Source: Planctomycetota bacterium
GTDB lineage: Bacteria > Planctomycetota > JACQVV01 > JASMLP01
Length of the DNA: 64,000 bases
Direction: 5' to 3'
NCBI GenBank assembly: GCA_030748635.1
Contig: JASMLP010000028.1
Span: 24,633 to 88,632, forward strand
Shown here: one piece after another, positions 1 through 9,132 of the stretch
Position numbering within the stretch: the first letter of the stretch is position 1
Layout: every line of letters starts with the position of its first letter
Program-made: the position numbers and the translations under genes
The notes under the pieces: model-generated
The model's database searches: none
What the model was told of the DNA's origin: nothing
What the model saw: the letters and a program-made list of their open reading frames with translations, nothing else

Positions 1-315
1 GAGGAGGATCTCATGCCCTATGAAATCCTCGACGCGATCGAACGAGCGGCGATTCGGGACAAGATGATGCCGATCGAGGTGTGGGGGGTGGTGCAGCGTC
101 AGTTTCCCGAGGTCGAAAGGGGATTGCTCTCCGAGTGGGTCGAACGTTTCTTTGTCCTCTGGTGCCAGAACCAATGGAAGCGGGAGCGGTATGCGCCCAG
201 TTTTCATCTGGATGATGAGAATCTGGACCCCAAGACCTGGTGTCGGTTTCCGATCCTGTCGGGAGGGTTCGAACGTGAACTCGACATCTTGCGCGAGCAG
301 CGCGTATCGGAATGA
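1..315 (+). CDS. nadE: NAD(+) synthase, C-terminal fragment cut by window edge
   Basis: The reading frame is open at base 1, so the ATG at 13 is internal and only the last 104 codons are present. The tail NQWKRERYAPSFHLDD followed by a CRFPILSGGFE-like end matches what I remember of the C-terminus of NadE-type NAD synthases, which amidate deaminated NAD with ammonia or glutamine in the last step of NAD synthesis. The ATP-binding SGGxDS core would lie upstream, outside the window. It ends 19 bases before the convergent MBL hydrolase gene. The family call rests on the C-terminal motif only. Confidence 0.65.
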   Translation, partial: EEDLMPYEILDAIERAAIRDKMMPIEVWGVVQRQFPEVERGLLSEWVERFFVLWCQNQWKRERYAPSFHLDDENLDPKTWCRFPILSGGFERELDILREQRVSE

Positions 316-334
316 AGGTTTTCTGAACCGACTC

Positions 335-1162
335 TCATCGCGAGAGGAAGGGGGCCAGTTCACTCGGGTCGTGAGCCGAGAAGATCTCGATCTCGTCGGC
401 GTGATCGCGCGCGAGTCGGCGCAGGTGACCCAGACTTTCCCGTCGTTTCGGTCCGTCGACCTGGAGTAGCCAGTGAAAGAAGGCCGAAGAGGGCGCCATG
501 CGGGAACGGTTCGGGTCGATTTCGAGGCGGTGGAAGTAGGAATCTCCGGCGTGGAGAAGCCAGCCTTTGTCGAGTCGTATAGCGACTCCACAGAGACCTC
601 GGGTGTGACCGGGAAGAGGGATGAGCAGGACATCTCCATCGAGTTCATCGATGGGCTGGGCTCCGGGGATCCCCATCCAGGTGGTTCCGGGCTGGTCGTG
701 AACTCTCCACTGGGGACCGTGATCCCACTGGAGAGGCTGGTACCGTTTGTTCTCCATCCAGGTCGAGGGGTGATGGGCGGCCTCGAACTCGGTGGCATGG
801 ACGTGGACTCGAGTCCGGGGAAAGTCGGGGAGCGCTCCGGCGTGGTCCAGATCCATGTGAGTCAAAACGATGTGCTGAAGATCGTCCGGAGAAATGCCGC
901 GGGTTTCTAGCTGGCGAATGAGGAGTTCCTCTTCGCTCAACTGGGGATTGGACATGAAGAGGAAACCGCGCCCGAGACGCTCTTTCGGGGCTCTCAGGTC
1001 TTCCTGTCCGAATCCGGTATCGACGACGGTCAGTCCGCGGGGGTGATCGATCAGCAGGCTGTGGCAGATGAGATGATCTTCGGTGCCGCTACGCGACCAT
1101 TGAGGGAAATAGAGGGACCCCAACGCGTGAAGAGTGCCCAGGTTGAGGTGTTCGATCTGCAT
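335..1162 (-). CDS. MBL-fold metallo-hydrolase (AHL-lactonase-like subgroup)
   Basis: A 275-residue metallo-beta-lactamase fold protein. The zinc motif reads THMDLDHAG (HxDxDH form), with later metal ligands in the GHTRG and HAGDSYF segments and a closing FSAHDP histidine. No signal peptide is visible, so it is probably cytoplasmic. The layout resembles the N-acyl homoserine lactonase/AttM-like branch, but this branch contains many hydrolases of unknown substrate, so a quorum-quenching role is only a possibility. It is convergent with nadE and divergent from the DUF454 gene, with 103 bases between the two starts. I see no good Shine-Dalgarno before the ATG. Confidence 0.8.
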   Translation of the reverse strand: MQIEHLNLGTLHALGSLYFPQWSRSGTEDHLICHSLLIDHPRGLTVVDTGFGQEDLRAPKERLGRGFLFMSNPQLSEEELLIRQLETRGISPDDLQHIVLTHMDLDHAGALPDFPRTRVHVHATEFEAAHHPSTWMENKRYQPLQWDHGPQWRVHDQPGTTWMGIPGAQPIDELDGDVLLIPLPGHTRGLCGVAIRLDKGWLLHAGDSYFHRLEIDPNRSRMAPSSAFFHWLLQVDGPKRRESLGHLRRLARDHADEIEIFSAHDPSELAPFLSR

Positions 1163-1265
1163 GGTTTCGAGGATTCGGTGAAGAGGAGTTTGGGGAGGGG
1201 GAAGGTCCTTCGACTTGAAAAGGATCCTGGAAACGGGATCAGGAATCCAGCAGGATGTGGGGCCG

Positions 1266-1709
1266 ATGAGTGATCAAGAATCCGACAAACAAATTCGTGG
1301 CCCGGTTCGCTTGCTTTTTCTAATCCTCGGATTCGGGTTTCTCGCCCTGGCCTGGCTGGGGTTCGTCTTGCCGGGTCTTCCCGGAACTCCGTTTCTTCTG
1401 CTGGCTAGTTATTTCTGGGTGCGTTCTTCGCCTCGACTTCACCAATGGCTACTGGAGTCCCGATATTTTGGGCCGCTCCTTCGCGACTGGCAAAACCATC
1501 GTGCGGTGCGGCCTTCTGTGAAGACCACCGCTTTGGTCTCCATGGTCCTGGTGGTCAGTTTGAGCATCATTCTGGGGGGATTTCGAGGGTGGCTGCTGGC
1601 GGCGCTGGTGGCTCTGGCGCTGGTCGGTCTCGTGGTGGTGGTGCGTTTACCCGTTGTGGTGGAAACCGATCCGCACACTCCTTCCGGTCGGGATACGGAA
1701 ACTGTCTGA
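1266..1709 (+). CDS. DUF454 (YbaN-like) small inner-membrane protein
   Basis: About 147 residues from the ATG at 1266; the track's longer start at 1215 adds an unconvincing N-terminus. A hydrophobic helix near residues 12-35 leads into GFVLPGLPGTPFLLLASYFW, the hallmark of DUF454/YbaN proteins. Then comes a loop with SPRLHQWLLESRYFGP and two further hydrophobic helices near residues 90-130. The family sits in the inner membrane and its function is unknown. It stands alone here, divergent from the MBL hydrolase and convergent with the lipoprotein gene 23 bases downstream. Confidence 0.85.
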   Translation: MSDQESDKQIRGPVRLLFLILGFGFLALAWLGFVLPGLPGTPFLLLASYFWVRSSPRLHQWLLESRYFGPLLRDWQNHRAVRPSVKTTALVSMVLVVSLSIILGGFRGWLLAALVALALVGLVVVVRLPVVVETDPHTPSGRDTETV

Positions 1710-1732
1710 ACTTGGTTTCTCCGCTCCGGAGC

Positions 1733-2251
1733 TTATCGGGACTTCGGGAGCTTGCGGAAGGTTCCGGGTTGGCGGAAGAGTTCGGGATCGCTTTCGTGTT
1801 TCAGAAAAGCTTGCTCGAGGGCGGTCGTGGAGTCGAGGTCGTCATCCAGGAGATCGGTATTGAGGATGCGCAAAACGATCTGACCGGGCTCTGTAACCTG
1901 ATAGGTGAAGAGATGATATTTTCGCTCCTCGGGTTTGATATTTCCCCGGGAGGTACCCACGCACTGGATCTGAACACAGTCGGTTTTTCCGATTCGAACC
2001 GGGTACCCTCGGAAGAACATCCCACTCTTGCTGTTGCTGGGGTAAAAAATCAGATATTCGGTCTGGGAATATTTCAGGATCAACATCTCTTCGGGATCCC
2101 GGGATTTGTTCGCTTTCTCCGCAACGAACCTCCAGTGTCCCAGGACGGTGGGGTCGATCGGTAGGTCTTGTTTCGCGGCGACGGGCGCTTCGTATTCGCA
2201 GGCGGGAAGAAAGAGGACCAGAGAGATCCAGGAGAGGGTGATCCATTTCAT
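1733..2251 (-). CDS. Putative lipoprotein of unknown function
   Basis: The start is placed at the internal ATG (MKWITLSWISLVLFLPAC), because it yields a textbook lipoprotein signal with lipobox LPAC; the track's extra 26 N-terminal residues are not signal-like. The mature part is about 150 residues, mostly polar, with the stretch VLGHWRFVAEKANKSRDP and several beta-strand-like segments, recalling small lipocalin-like or lipid-binding lipoproteins. I do not recognise the family. It lies 74 bases downstream of asnS on the same strand and may be carried on the same message. Confidence 0.7.
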   Translation of the reverse strand: MKWITLSWISLVLFLPACEYEAPVAAKQDLPIDPTVLGHWRFVAEKANKSRDPEEMLILKYSQTEYLIFYPSNSKSGMFFRGYPVRIGKTDCVQIQCVGTSRGNIKPEERKYHLFTYQVTEPGQIVLRILNTDLLDDDLDSTTALEQAFLKHESDPELFRQPGTFRKLPKSR

Positions 2252-2325
2252 GATGATATTTTTTCGAGAGACTTGGGGGTGAGTGAGGCGACTGAGAAGC
2301 GAACAACGTTTTACGAAACCGCTAC

Positions 2326-3618
2326 TCACGGTCGGATTCGGTCGAGGAGACGTGGAAAGGGGATCGTCTCACGAACGTGCGGAGTGCCGCACATCCAGGC
2401 GACTGTTCTTTCCAGTCCCAGTCCGAAGCCGGCGTGTGGAACCGACCCGTAGCGGCGCAGATCGAGGTACCAGTCGAAGGCTTCTTCGGGGAGGTGGTGT
2501 TCCGCTATTTTCTTCTGAAGAAAGCTCAGGCTTTCCGCTCGCTGACCGCCACCGATGACTTCTCCGACTCCCTCGGGCGCGATCATGTCGTATCCCAGGG
2601 CGAGGCGTGGATCTTCCGGATCCTCTTTCATGTAGAAAGCTTTGATCTGGGCCGGGAATCGGTGAATCAGGACCGGTTTTGCAAAGTGTTCGGAGATCGC
2701 GGTCTCATCGGGGGCCCCGAAGTCGCCACCCCACTCGAATTCGATCCCCTTGGAGTGGAGGATCTGCACGGCTTCGTCGTAGGAGATACGAGGAAAGGGG
2801 GGGGTGATCGCTTCGAGAGGGGCGAGGTCTCGCTCGAGGGCTTCCAGTTCGGCTTGGCAGTCGCTGAGTATCGCGGTGACGATGGAGTGCACGAGAGCTT
2901 CTCCCAAATCCATCACCTCGTTCAAGTCGGCGAAAGCGACCTCGGGTTCGACCATCCAGAATTCGGTCAGATGTCGGCGGGTTTTGGATTTTTCGGCTCG
3001 GAAGGTCGGGCCGAAGCAGTACACCTTGCCGTGGGCCATGGCGGCCGCTTCCATGTAGAGTTGGCCGCTCTGGGTCAGGTAGGCCTTGTCGTCGAAATAG
3101 TCGACCTCGAAGAGCGTGGTGGTTCCTTCGCAGGCGGCCGGGGTGAAGATCGGAGCGTCGACCAGGATGAATTGACGGTGGTCGAAGAAATCCCGGATAG
3201 CCTTGACGATGCGGGAACGGATTCGGATCGTGGCGTGCTGCTTTTTGGATCGGAGCCACAGGTGACGGTGTCCCATGAGGAAGCCGGTCGAATGTTCCTT
3301 GGGAGTGATCGGATAGTCCTCGGAAGTCTGAAGTACCTCGACTCCGGTAATATGTATTTCATGACCCCCAACCGATCGGGCATCCGCGTTGACCCGTCCA
3401 GTGATGGAAAGAGAAGTCTCCTGAGTGAGCTTCTGGCAGGACTCGAAGGTCGCTTCGTCGACATCTTTTTTGCCGGCGACGCACTGACAAATTCCGCTGC
3501 CATCGCGAAGCATGAGGAACTGCACGTTTTTCGATCCGCGTTTGTTGTAGAGCCAGCCTCGGAGGGTCACCTCCTGGTCGACATGCTGGGAGAGTTCTTC
3601 GATCCGACAGGTAGTCAT
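2326..3618 (-). CDS. asnS: Asparagine--tRNA ligase
   Basis: A class IIb aminoacyl-tRNA synthetase of 430 residues that charges tRNA-Asn with asparagine. An N-terminal OB-fold anticodon-binding domain (about residues 10-110, with [15 protein letters not shown]) is followed by the catalytic core. Motif 2 is near [21 protein letters not shown] and motif 3 near [15 protein letters not shown]. The sequence [10 protein letters not shown] and the ending [10 protein letters not shown] separate AsnRS from AspRS. The start is the ATG at 3618, overlapping the upstream phosphodiesterase stop by 4 nt; the track's extra 63 residues are arginine/proline-rich readthrough of that gene. It is the last gene of the coupled 6.2-2.3 kb operon. 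Confidence 0.95.
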   Translation of the reverse strand: MTTCRIEELSQHVDQEVTLRGWLYNKRGSKNVQFLMLRDGSGICQCVAGKKDVDEATFESCQKLTQETSLSITGRVNADARSVGGHEIHITGVEVLQTSEDYPITPKEHSTGFLMGHRHLWLRSKKQHATIRIRSRIVKAIRDFFDHRQFILVDAPIFTPAACEGTTTLFEVDYFDDKAYLTQSGQLYMEAAAMAHGKVYCFGPTFRAEKSKTRRHLTEFWMVEPEVAFADLNEVMDLGEALVHSIVTAILSDCQAELEALERDLAPLEAITPPFPRISYDEAVQILHSKGIEFEWGGDFGAPDETAISEHFAKPVLIHRFPAQIKAFYMKEDPEDPRLALGYDMIAPEGVGEVIGGGQRAESLSFLQKKIAEHHLPEEAFDWYLDLRRYGSVPHAGFGLGLERTVAWMCGTPHVRETIPFPRLLDRIRP

Positions 3619-4373
3619 GATGCGTGGGCCTTTCGGGCGGGTTCGAGCAGGGACCGGGCACGGTCGGGGTAATTGGTGATGATGCCGTCGATGCCGGCTC
3701 CGAGGATCACTTCCAGCGCGGTCGGTGAATCGACCGTCCAGACGAAGACGGAGAGACCGCGCCGTCGCCAGCCGCGGATGATTTCGTGAGTGAGGTTGGC
3801 CACGCAAACCGAGAGCGTACCGATACCCGCCGCGAGGGCTCGGTCGGCCAGAATCGGAGCTTTTTGGTCGGGATCGTCATCGGGGAGTTGCAAAATCCAG
3901 GCGGCTCCGAGTTCCGGACAGAGTTCCCGGCAGCGTTGGATGGTCTCCAGTTCGAAGGAGTGGACCATGCAGTGACGCACGGCGTCCGCATCGATAATCG
4001 TCTGGACGACAGCTTCTTCGATGCCTTGGACTTTGATTTCGATACAGGTCTGAAGTTTGCCTCGTAACAGTTCGAGGACATCGCGCAGGGAAGGAGCGCG
4101 TTCATCCGAGAATTCAGGCGCAAACCAGGAACCGGCGTCCAGAGTGGAAAGGGTCGATGAATCCACTTCGAAGACTGGCCTAGGATCGCCAGTCGTTCGG
4201 GTGAGTCTCTCATCGTGGAAAACGACCGGTAGTCCATCAGCCGTGGCTCGGACATCGAGTTCGACCGCGTCGGCCCCGTGTTCAATGGCGAGAGAAAAGG
4301 CCGCCAGCGTGTTCTCGGGGGCGTGGCCGCTGGATCCTCGATGAGCGATGACCTGAGTGGGATGAATGTTCAT
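3615..4373 (-). CDS. Glycerophosphodiester phosphodiesterase
   Basis: A 252-residue GDPD with a TIM-barrel fold. The catalytic N-terminus [18 protein letters not shown] carries the HRG...ENT signature; [20 protein letters not shown] supplies the ELD metal ligands and the second catalytic histidine. No signal peptide is present, so it is probably cytoplasmic, hydrolysing glycerophosphodiesters to glycerol 3-phosphate and alcohols, as UgpQ does. It overlaps its neighbours on both sides by 4 nt. The placement between a methionine/folate gene and asnS gives no clear pathway link. glpD, which would use the product, lies about 3 kb away on the other strand. Confidence 0.93.
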   Translation of the reverse strand: MNIHPTQVIAHRGSSGHAPENTLAAFSLAIEHGADAVELDVRATADGLPVVFHDERLTRTTGDPRPVFEVDSSTLSTLDAGSWFAPEFSDERAPSLRDVLELLRGKLQTCIEIKVQGIEEAVVQTIIDADAVRHCMVHSFELETIQRCRELCPELGAAWILQLPDDDPDQKAPILADRALAAGIGTLSVCVANLTHEIIRGWRRRGLSVFVWTVDSPTALEVILGAGIDGIITNYPDRARSLLEPARKAHAS

Positions 4374-6232
4374 GGTTTAGGTCCGGTAGAAACCGATCGT
4401 GTCTGGATGTGGGTGATCAGTTCGGTGGCTAGCGAAATGCGGCCAAAAGGGGTGATGAGATAGAAAGCCGGAACGATATCGAAAACGGCGTCGATGGTTT
4501 CCCGGGCGATGGCGAGGCCTTCGGCCCGGCCGGATTCCCCTGAAAGGCCCTTCATCCGACGTCGGATTTCGGAAGGAACCTCGATTCCCGGAACCTCGTT
4601 GTGGAGGAATTCCGCGTTGCGTTCCGAAACCAGGGGAAGGATGCCCAGAAAGACGGGGATTCCCATGGGCTGACAGGCTTTCCAGCACTCTTTGATCCGT
4701 TCCACATCGTAGACCGGTTGCGACAGAGCGTACTGGGCGCCGCGTTCGACTTTTTTGGAGAGTCGGCGCACCTGGGGTTCGTAGCGGCGACCGTTGGGGT
4801 TGAGCGCGCAGCTGATCCGGAACCCAGTGGCTTTACGAATCGATTTTCCGGTGATGCTGTACCCCTCGTTGAGATCGTGGATCATTGAGATCAAGCGGAG
4901 GCTGTTGAGATCGAATACACTCGTGGCCCCGGGTTGATCCCCCACGCGAGCCGGGTCGCCGGTGATGGCCAGAATATGCCGGATCCCCAGTGCCCAGGCG
5001 CCCATGAGGGACGATTGGGTTCCGATGAGGTTGCGGTCGCGACAGGCCAGGTGAGTGATGGTCGGGATACCGATATCGCGCTGGATGATGTGGCTCATCG
5101 CGATCCCTCCGAGTCGGGTGATCGCCAGAGGGTTGTCGCCTACGGTGATGGCGTCACAACCGATCTCTTTCATCTTCTGACAACTGGAGAGGACCTGGTC
5201 GGTGTCCATGTGGGGTGGAGGATCGATCTCGTTGACGATTATTTTCTCGCCGCGTTCGAATTTATCCAGGAAGTCTTCTTCGTGGGTCGGTGGGGGTGGG
5301 GTCGGCTCGGTTCGGGGTTGAGCCGGTTGGGAGGTGGAGCGGGGAGATGGTTTTTCTCCCTCGAGTCGCTCCACGACTTTTCGGATATCGTCCGGACTCG
5401 TGCCGCAGCAGCCTCCGATGAGATTGGCGCCGGCAGCGACCATCTTGGCGGCGGATTCAGCCAGATATTCCGGAGTGGTGAGGTACATGTAGCGACCTTC
5501 CACGTAGCTGGGGAAACCGGCGTTGGGGAAGGCGGAGAGACGAAACTTGGTTTGGTTCCCGATCTGAGTGATCACCTCGAGTATGCGGCGCGGGCCGCTG
5601 CCGCAGTTGGCGCCGATGACATCCGCGCCGGCCAATTCGAGTTGACGGACCGCTCGGGTGGGGCTGATTCCGGCTGCGGTTCCCCCCCGTTCCTGGAAAG
5701 CCATCTGGCAGCATACCGGGAGATCGCACGATTCTCGTGAAACTTGCAGGGCCAGAAGCAGGTCGTCGAGTCGGGTGAAGGTTTCCAAGATGATCAGGTC
5801 GACGCCCCCTTCGGCCAGGGCCACGATCTGTTCCCGGAAGATCTCGCGTTTCTGGGCCTCTGGCAAACGGGTTTCTTCCAGTCGGGGTTCGGCCAGGGGA
5901 CCGACCGAGCCGGCGACGAAGATCCCTTCCCCAGCAGCTTCCACTGCCAGGCAAGCGCCCGAGAAATTGATATCACGAGTTCGGTCCTCGAGGCCAAACA
6001 TCTGGAGCTTGGTTCGGTTGGCGCCAAAGGTATTGGTCTCGATCAGATGGACCCCGGCATCCAGATACGCTTCGTGAATGGAGCGTACCAGGTGGGGACG
6101 GTCGAGATTGAGCTCGTCGTAGCAGGCTTCGAACGGAATACCCTTGTCGTACAGGTAGGTGCCGATGGCACCGTCAGCGACGAGAATGTGTTCATCGAGT
6201 TGGGTCAGGAAGTCACGACTCTTGCGGGTCAT
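4370..6232 (-). CDS. Homocysteine S-methyltransferase / 5,10-methylenetetrahydrofolate reductase fusion
   Basis: A 620-residue bifunctional protein. The N-terminal half (about 1-300) is a homocysteine S-methyltransferase beginning ILVADGAIGTYLYDKG, with zinc-binding cysteines in GANCGSG and GGCCGTSPDD. After a proline/threonine-rich linker comes a MetF-type flavoprotein reductase (about 330-620) with THLACRDRNLIGTQS and HILAITGDPAR. The same fusion occurs in Bacillus YitJ, where it couples methylene-THF reduction to methionine synthesis. The ATG at 6232 is chosen over the track start because the family N-terminus begins there and a strong -10 box ends 8 nt upstream; no Shine-Dalgarno is present. 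It is first gene of the operon. Confidence 0.93.
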   Translation of the reverse strand: MTRKSRDFLTQLDEHILVADGAIGTYLYDKGIPFEACYDELNLDRPHLVRSIHEAYLDAGVHLIETNTFGANRTKLQMFGLEDRTRDINFSGACLAVEAAGEGIFVAGSVGPLAEPRLEETRLPEAQKREIFREQIVALAEGGVDLIILETFTRLDDLLLALQVSRESCDLPVCCQMAFQERGGTAAGISPTRAVRQLELAGADVIGANCGSGPRRILEVITQIGNQTKFRLSAFPNAGFPSYVEGRYMYLTTPEYLAESAAKMVAAGANLIGGCCGTSPDDIRKVVERLEGEKPSPRSTSQPAQPRTEPTPPPPTHEEDFLDKFERGEKIIVNEIDPPPHMDTDQVLSSCQKMKEIGCDAITVGDNPLAITRLGGIAMSHIIQRDIGIPTITHLACRDRNLIGTQSSLMGAWALGIRHILAITGDPARVGDQPGATSVFDLNSLRLISMIHDLNEGYSITGKSIRKATGFRISCALNPNGRRYEPQVRRLSKKVERGAQYALSQPVYDVERIKECWKACQPMGIPVFLGILPLVSERNAEFLHNEVPGIEVPSEIRRRMKGLSGESGRAEGLAIARETIDAVFDIVPAFYLITPFGRISLATELITHIQTRSVSTGPKP

Positions 6233-6240
6233 GGCTGGGG

Positions 6241-6269
6241 ATTCTACCCTCGACCCTCCTGCGGTCCAA
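6241..6269 (-). promoter_or_regulatory. Sigma-70-type promoter for the metF-fusion/GDPD/asnS operon
   Basis: On the minus strand, TTGGAC and TAGAAT are separated by 17 bases. The -10 matches the consensus at 5 of 6 positions. Transcription should begin close to the A of the ATG at 6232, predicting a leaderless or almost leaderless message. Confidence 0.55.
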
Positions 6270-6296
6270 CTCTCGGAAGCCTCAGATCGAAAGAAA

Positions 6297-7487
6297 ATGA
6301 CGAAGATGACGAAAAAACTTGTGATGGCGGATCGTCGACCGATCCTGGCAATACTCGTTCTGGCAGCCGGGTTGCGATTGGGGTATGCCTTGATGCTGGG
6401 GCCTGAGCCGCTATTTCCCGACGCCATCGAATTCCAGGCTCAGGCTCTCCATGTGGCCGCTGGGGAGGGGGCGATCGTGAGCGAAGAGCGCGTGGCGACT
6501 CGCCCCCCTCTTCTGGCCATCCTCCTGGCACCTTTTGCCTGGATCTGGGGCGAGGACTTTCGGCCCGCTCGTCTCTTCTTGGCTCTGATCTCGGTTCTCA
6601 CGATCTTTTTGGTGCATCGCCTGGGGAGTCGGTTCGGAGGAAGGGATGTGGGAATCTGGGCCGCGCTTCTCGTGGCTCTCGACCCTTTTCTGGTCTACCT
6701 GGCTCCGGCGGTTCTTTCAGAAACGGTCTTTGTCTTTCTGCTTGTCGCGGCGGTGATCCTGGTTCATCGTTTTCGAGAGGAGGCTCGCTGGGAAGACGGT
6801 TTCTGGGGCGGTTTTTTTCTGGGACTCGCCGCGTTGACCCGAACGTCAGCCCTGCTGCTTCCCTTTTGGTTCGTGCTGGTGATGAGACCTCACAAGAAAC
6901 CTTCGGGCGCCCTGGCTCTTCTGGTGGGGGCGGCACTGGCCGTGGCTCCGGGGATTGTGGTCCCATCGCTTACGTTGGATACATGGGTGCCGATCACGAC
7001 CAAGGGAGGGCAAAATCTCTACGAGGCGCTCGGTCCTGGAGCTACCGGTCGGGTTCGGATCCTGGAGATGGAATTCCCACCTCATCTGGAAGGGCTTTCG
7101 CTGGTTGAGAAAGATCGGGAATTTCGTCGTCTTGCGTGGGACTCCGTGCTCGAGCGACCGGGTGTGGCTTTGCGTCTGGCTTTCTACAAAGCTCTCTATT
7201 TCTGGAATCCGGTTCCCAACGCTGAGGAATATCGACATCCCTGGATGATTCTCGTGTCGGTGCTTTATGCCTTGCCTCTTTTCGTTTTGGCCATTTTAGG
7301 CCTTCGCCGGGTTTGGGCTCGGGGGGGGGTCGTTCTTCTTGTTCCCATGCTGTATTTCACCGCTCTCCATATGGTCTTTCTCGGATCGATCCGGTACCGT
7401 GTTCCGCTTCATCCGCTGATGGCGGTGATGGGAGCCTCATTCCTGGCTCACTGCTGCAGAAGAGGTCAAGTATCCGGGGAGTGTTAG
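6297..7487 (+). CDS. GT39/ArnT-like membrane glycosyltransferase
   Basis: About 396 residues from the chosen ATG at 6297; ATGs at 6306 and 6324 are equally possible, and the track's longer start runs over the divergent gene. It is a polytopic membrane protein with roughly ten hydrophobic helices. The first helix is followed by LFPDAIEFQAQAL, which sits where GT39/PMT enzymes carry their catalytic acidic residue in the first periplasmic loop. Such enzymes transfer sugars from polyprenyl-phosphate donors onto lipids or proteins at the outer face of the inner membrane. The acceptor is unknown. It is followed 4 bases later by glpD, suggesting co-transcription but not a shared pathway. Confidence 0.75.
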   Translation: MTKMTKKLVMADRRPILAILVLAAGLRLGYALMLGPEPLFPDAIEFQAQALHVAAGEGAIVSEERVATRPPLLAILLAPFAWIWGEDFRPARLFLALISVLTIFLVHRLGSRFGGRDVGIWAALLVALDPFLVYLAPAVLSETVFVFLLVAAVILVHRFREEARWEDGFWGGFFLGLAALTRTSALLLPFWFVLVMRPHKKPSGALALLVGAALAVAPGIVVPSLTLDTWVPITTKGGQNLYEALGPGATGRVRILEMEFPPHLEGLSLVEKDREFRRLAWDSVLERPGVALRLAFYKALYFWNPVPNAEEYRHPWMILVSVLYALPLFVLAILGLRRVWARGGVVLLVPMLYFTALHMVFLGSIRYRVPLHPLMAVMGASFLAHCCRRGQVSGEC

Positions 7488-7491
7488 AGAC

Positions 7492-9081
7492 GTGTCTTTT
7501 TCTTATCGGGACCGAAAGCAGATTCTCCAGACGTGTACCGATCAGACCTTCGATCTGGTCGTGATCGGTGGTGGAATCACCGGAGTGGGGGTTGCTCGAG
7601 AAGCTTCCATGCGTGGGCTTTCTGTCTTGTTGTTGGAGCAGGGAGATCTGGCTGAAGGCACTTCGAGTCGCTCCTCGAAGCTGATTCATGGAGGTTTACG
7701 CTACCTGGAACAGTTTCAGTTCGGACTCGTATTCGAATCGGTATCCGAGCGTAGAAAACTCCGTCGCCTGGCTCCACACCTGGTCCGGCCCTTGGCGTTT
7801 TTGTTTCCGGTTTACGAGGACTCCAGGCACGGGCTTCTGGCGGTATCGGCCGCGATGTGGATGTACGACGCGCTGGCCTGCTTTCGGAATGAACACCTTC
7901 ACAAAACGCTGGGGGTACAAGGGGTTCTCGATCGTGAAGGAGGGCTCCGGTCGGAGGGGCTCAAGGGCGGGGTTCTCTATTATGACGCGATGGCTGATGA
8001 CGCGAGATTGGTGCTGGAAACCGCGATCTCGGCGGCCGATCACGGTGCGTCGATTCTCACTCGGGCCCGTGTTCACGGATTCGGAGAGGGAGAATCGGAA
8101 CGGGTGGATCGGGTCCTATTTCGGGATCTCGATGGAGGAGGAGATTTCGAAGTTCGAGCTCGGATGGTGGTTTCGGCCACCGGACCGTGGACGGATCGTG
8201 TTCTGGGTGAATTGTCCGGGACCGAATCTACGCTGCTGCGTCCTACCAAGGGGGTGCACCTGGTCCTCTCTCCGGGCCGTCTACCTCTGGAACACGCGGT
8301 GGTGGTACGGACACGAGATGGAAGAATCGTTTTTGTGCTGCCCTGGAAAGGGCAGGTGGCAATCGGGACCACCGATACGGATTTTTCGGAAGATCCATCG
8401 GCGGTTGGGGTCGATGCCGCGGATATCGAATATCTTCTCCCTGCCGTGAACGCCTGTTTTCCCGAAGCTCATCTCGTCCCTGAAGATGTGGTGGGGCATT
8501 GGGCGGGAGTCCGGCCGCTGTTGCGTGAGGAGGGGGTCGGGGAGTCTGAGGTCTCTCGGGAACACGAAATCGTTTTTGTAAAACCCAACCTGGTCGCTGT
8601 GGTCGGGGGGAAGTTGACTACCTATCGGCTCATGTCAGAAGAGGTTTTGGATGAGATCCTGCCAAGTCTTTCCGAGGTGATGGATACTTCGGGTTTCCGC
8701 AAGGCGCGGTCGGATCAGGAGGTTCTTCCGGGAGCTCCCGACTGGGAAGTGGGGCGCGAAAGGGAAACCGCTTACCATGCGCAGATGGTCGAGGAAGGGC
8801 TGGGGGATGCGACGGCTGTTCATCTTCTGGAGCAGTATGGAGTCCGGGCTCCCTCGGTTCTTGCCGTGGCGAGGGAGGTGGGTCTGGAGAGAGCGTTCGA
8901 CCCGATCGTTGAAGGGTTGCTCCCGATCCGGGCGGAGATCGCCTACGGGGTCGAAGAGGAGATGGTACTTTCGGCCGCGGATCTTCTGGACCGACGACTC
9001 AGTTTGCGTCAGAGGCATCTGGAAGGAACGTTACAGGTCGAGGAAGAGGTTGAATGTCTGGTTCGTGAGCTGCGATCCTGA
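7492..9081 (+). CDS. glpD: FAD-dependent glycerol-3-phosphate dehydrogenase
   Basis: A 529-residue membrane-associated flavoprotein that oxidises glycerol 3-phosphate to DHAP and passes electrons to quinones. The Rossmann dinucleotide motif VVIGGGITGVGVAREA is near residue 25, followed by the GlpD signature GTSSRSSKLIHGGLRYLE. GKLTTYRLMSEE near residue 380 marks the conserved FAD-binding C-terminal strand, before the GlpD C-terminal helical cap. The start is a GTG with a weak upstream site. The neighbouring GDPD and the more distant plsB also handle glycerol 3-phosphate, though no common operon is seen. Confidence 0.93.
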   Translation: MSFSYRDRKQILQTCTDQTFDLVVIGGGITGVGVAREASMRGLSVLLLEQGDLAEGTSSRSSKLIHGGLRYLEQFQFGLVFESVSERRKLRRLAPHLVRPLAFLFPVYEDSRHGLLAVSAAMWMYDALACFRNEHLHKTLGVQGVLDREGGLRSEGLKGGVLYYDAMADDARLVLETAISAADHGASILTRARVHGFGEGESERVDRVLFRDLDGGGDFEVRARMVVSATGPWTDRVLGELSGTESTLLRPTKGVHLVLSPGRLPLEHAVVVRTRDGRIVFVLPWKGQVAIGTTDTDFSEDPSAVGVDAADIEYLLPAVNACFPEAHLVPEDVVGHWAGVRPLLREEGVGESEVSREHEIVFVKPNLVAVVGGKLTTYRLMSEEVLDEILPSLSEVMDTSGFRKARSDQEVLPGAPDWEVGRERETAYHAQMVEEGLGDATAVHLLEQYGVRAPSVLAVAREVGLERAFDPIVEGLLPIRAEIAYGVEEEMVLSAADLLDRRLSLRQRHLEGTLQVEEEVECLVRELRS

Positions 9082-9132
9082 AAACCGCTTCCGCCCTCGT
9101 TTCGCTGGATCCAGGAAAGATCCGTCGGCGTT

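Noticed and set aside
473-910. 145-aa plus-strand ORF opposite the MBL hydrolase
   Set aside because: Shadow of the real minus-strand gene; no ribosome site or recognisable domain.
2377-3672. 431-aa plus-strand ORF opposite asnS
   Set aside because: Antisense shadow of asnS, whose catalytic motifs are intact on the other strand.
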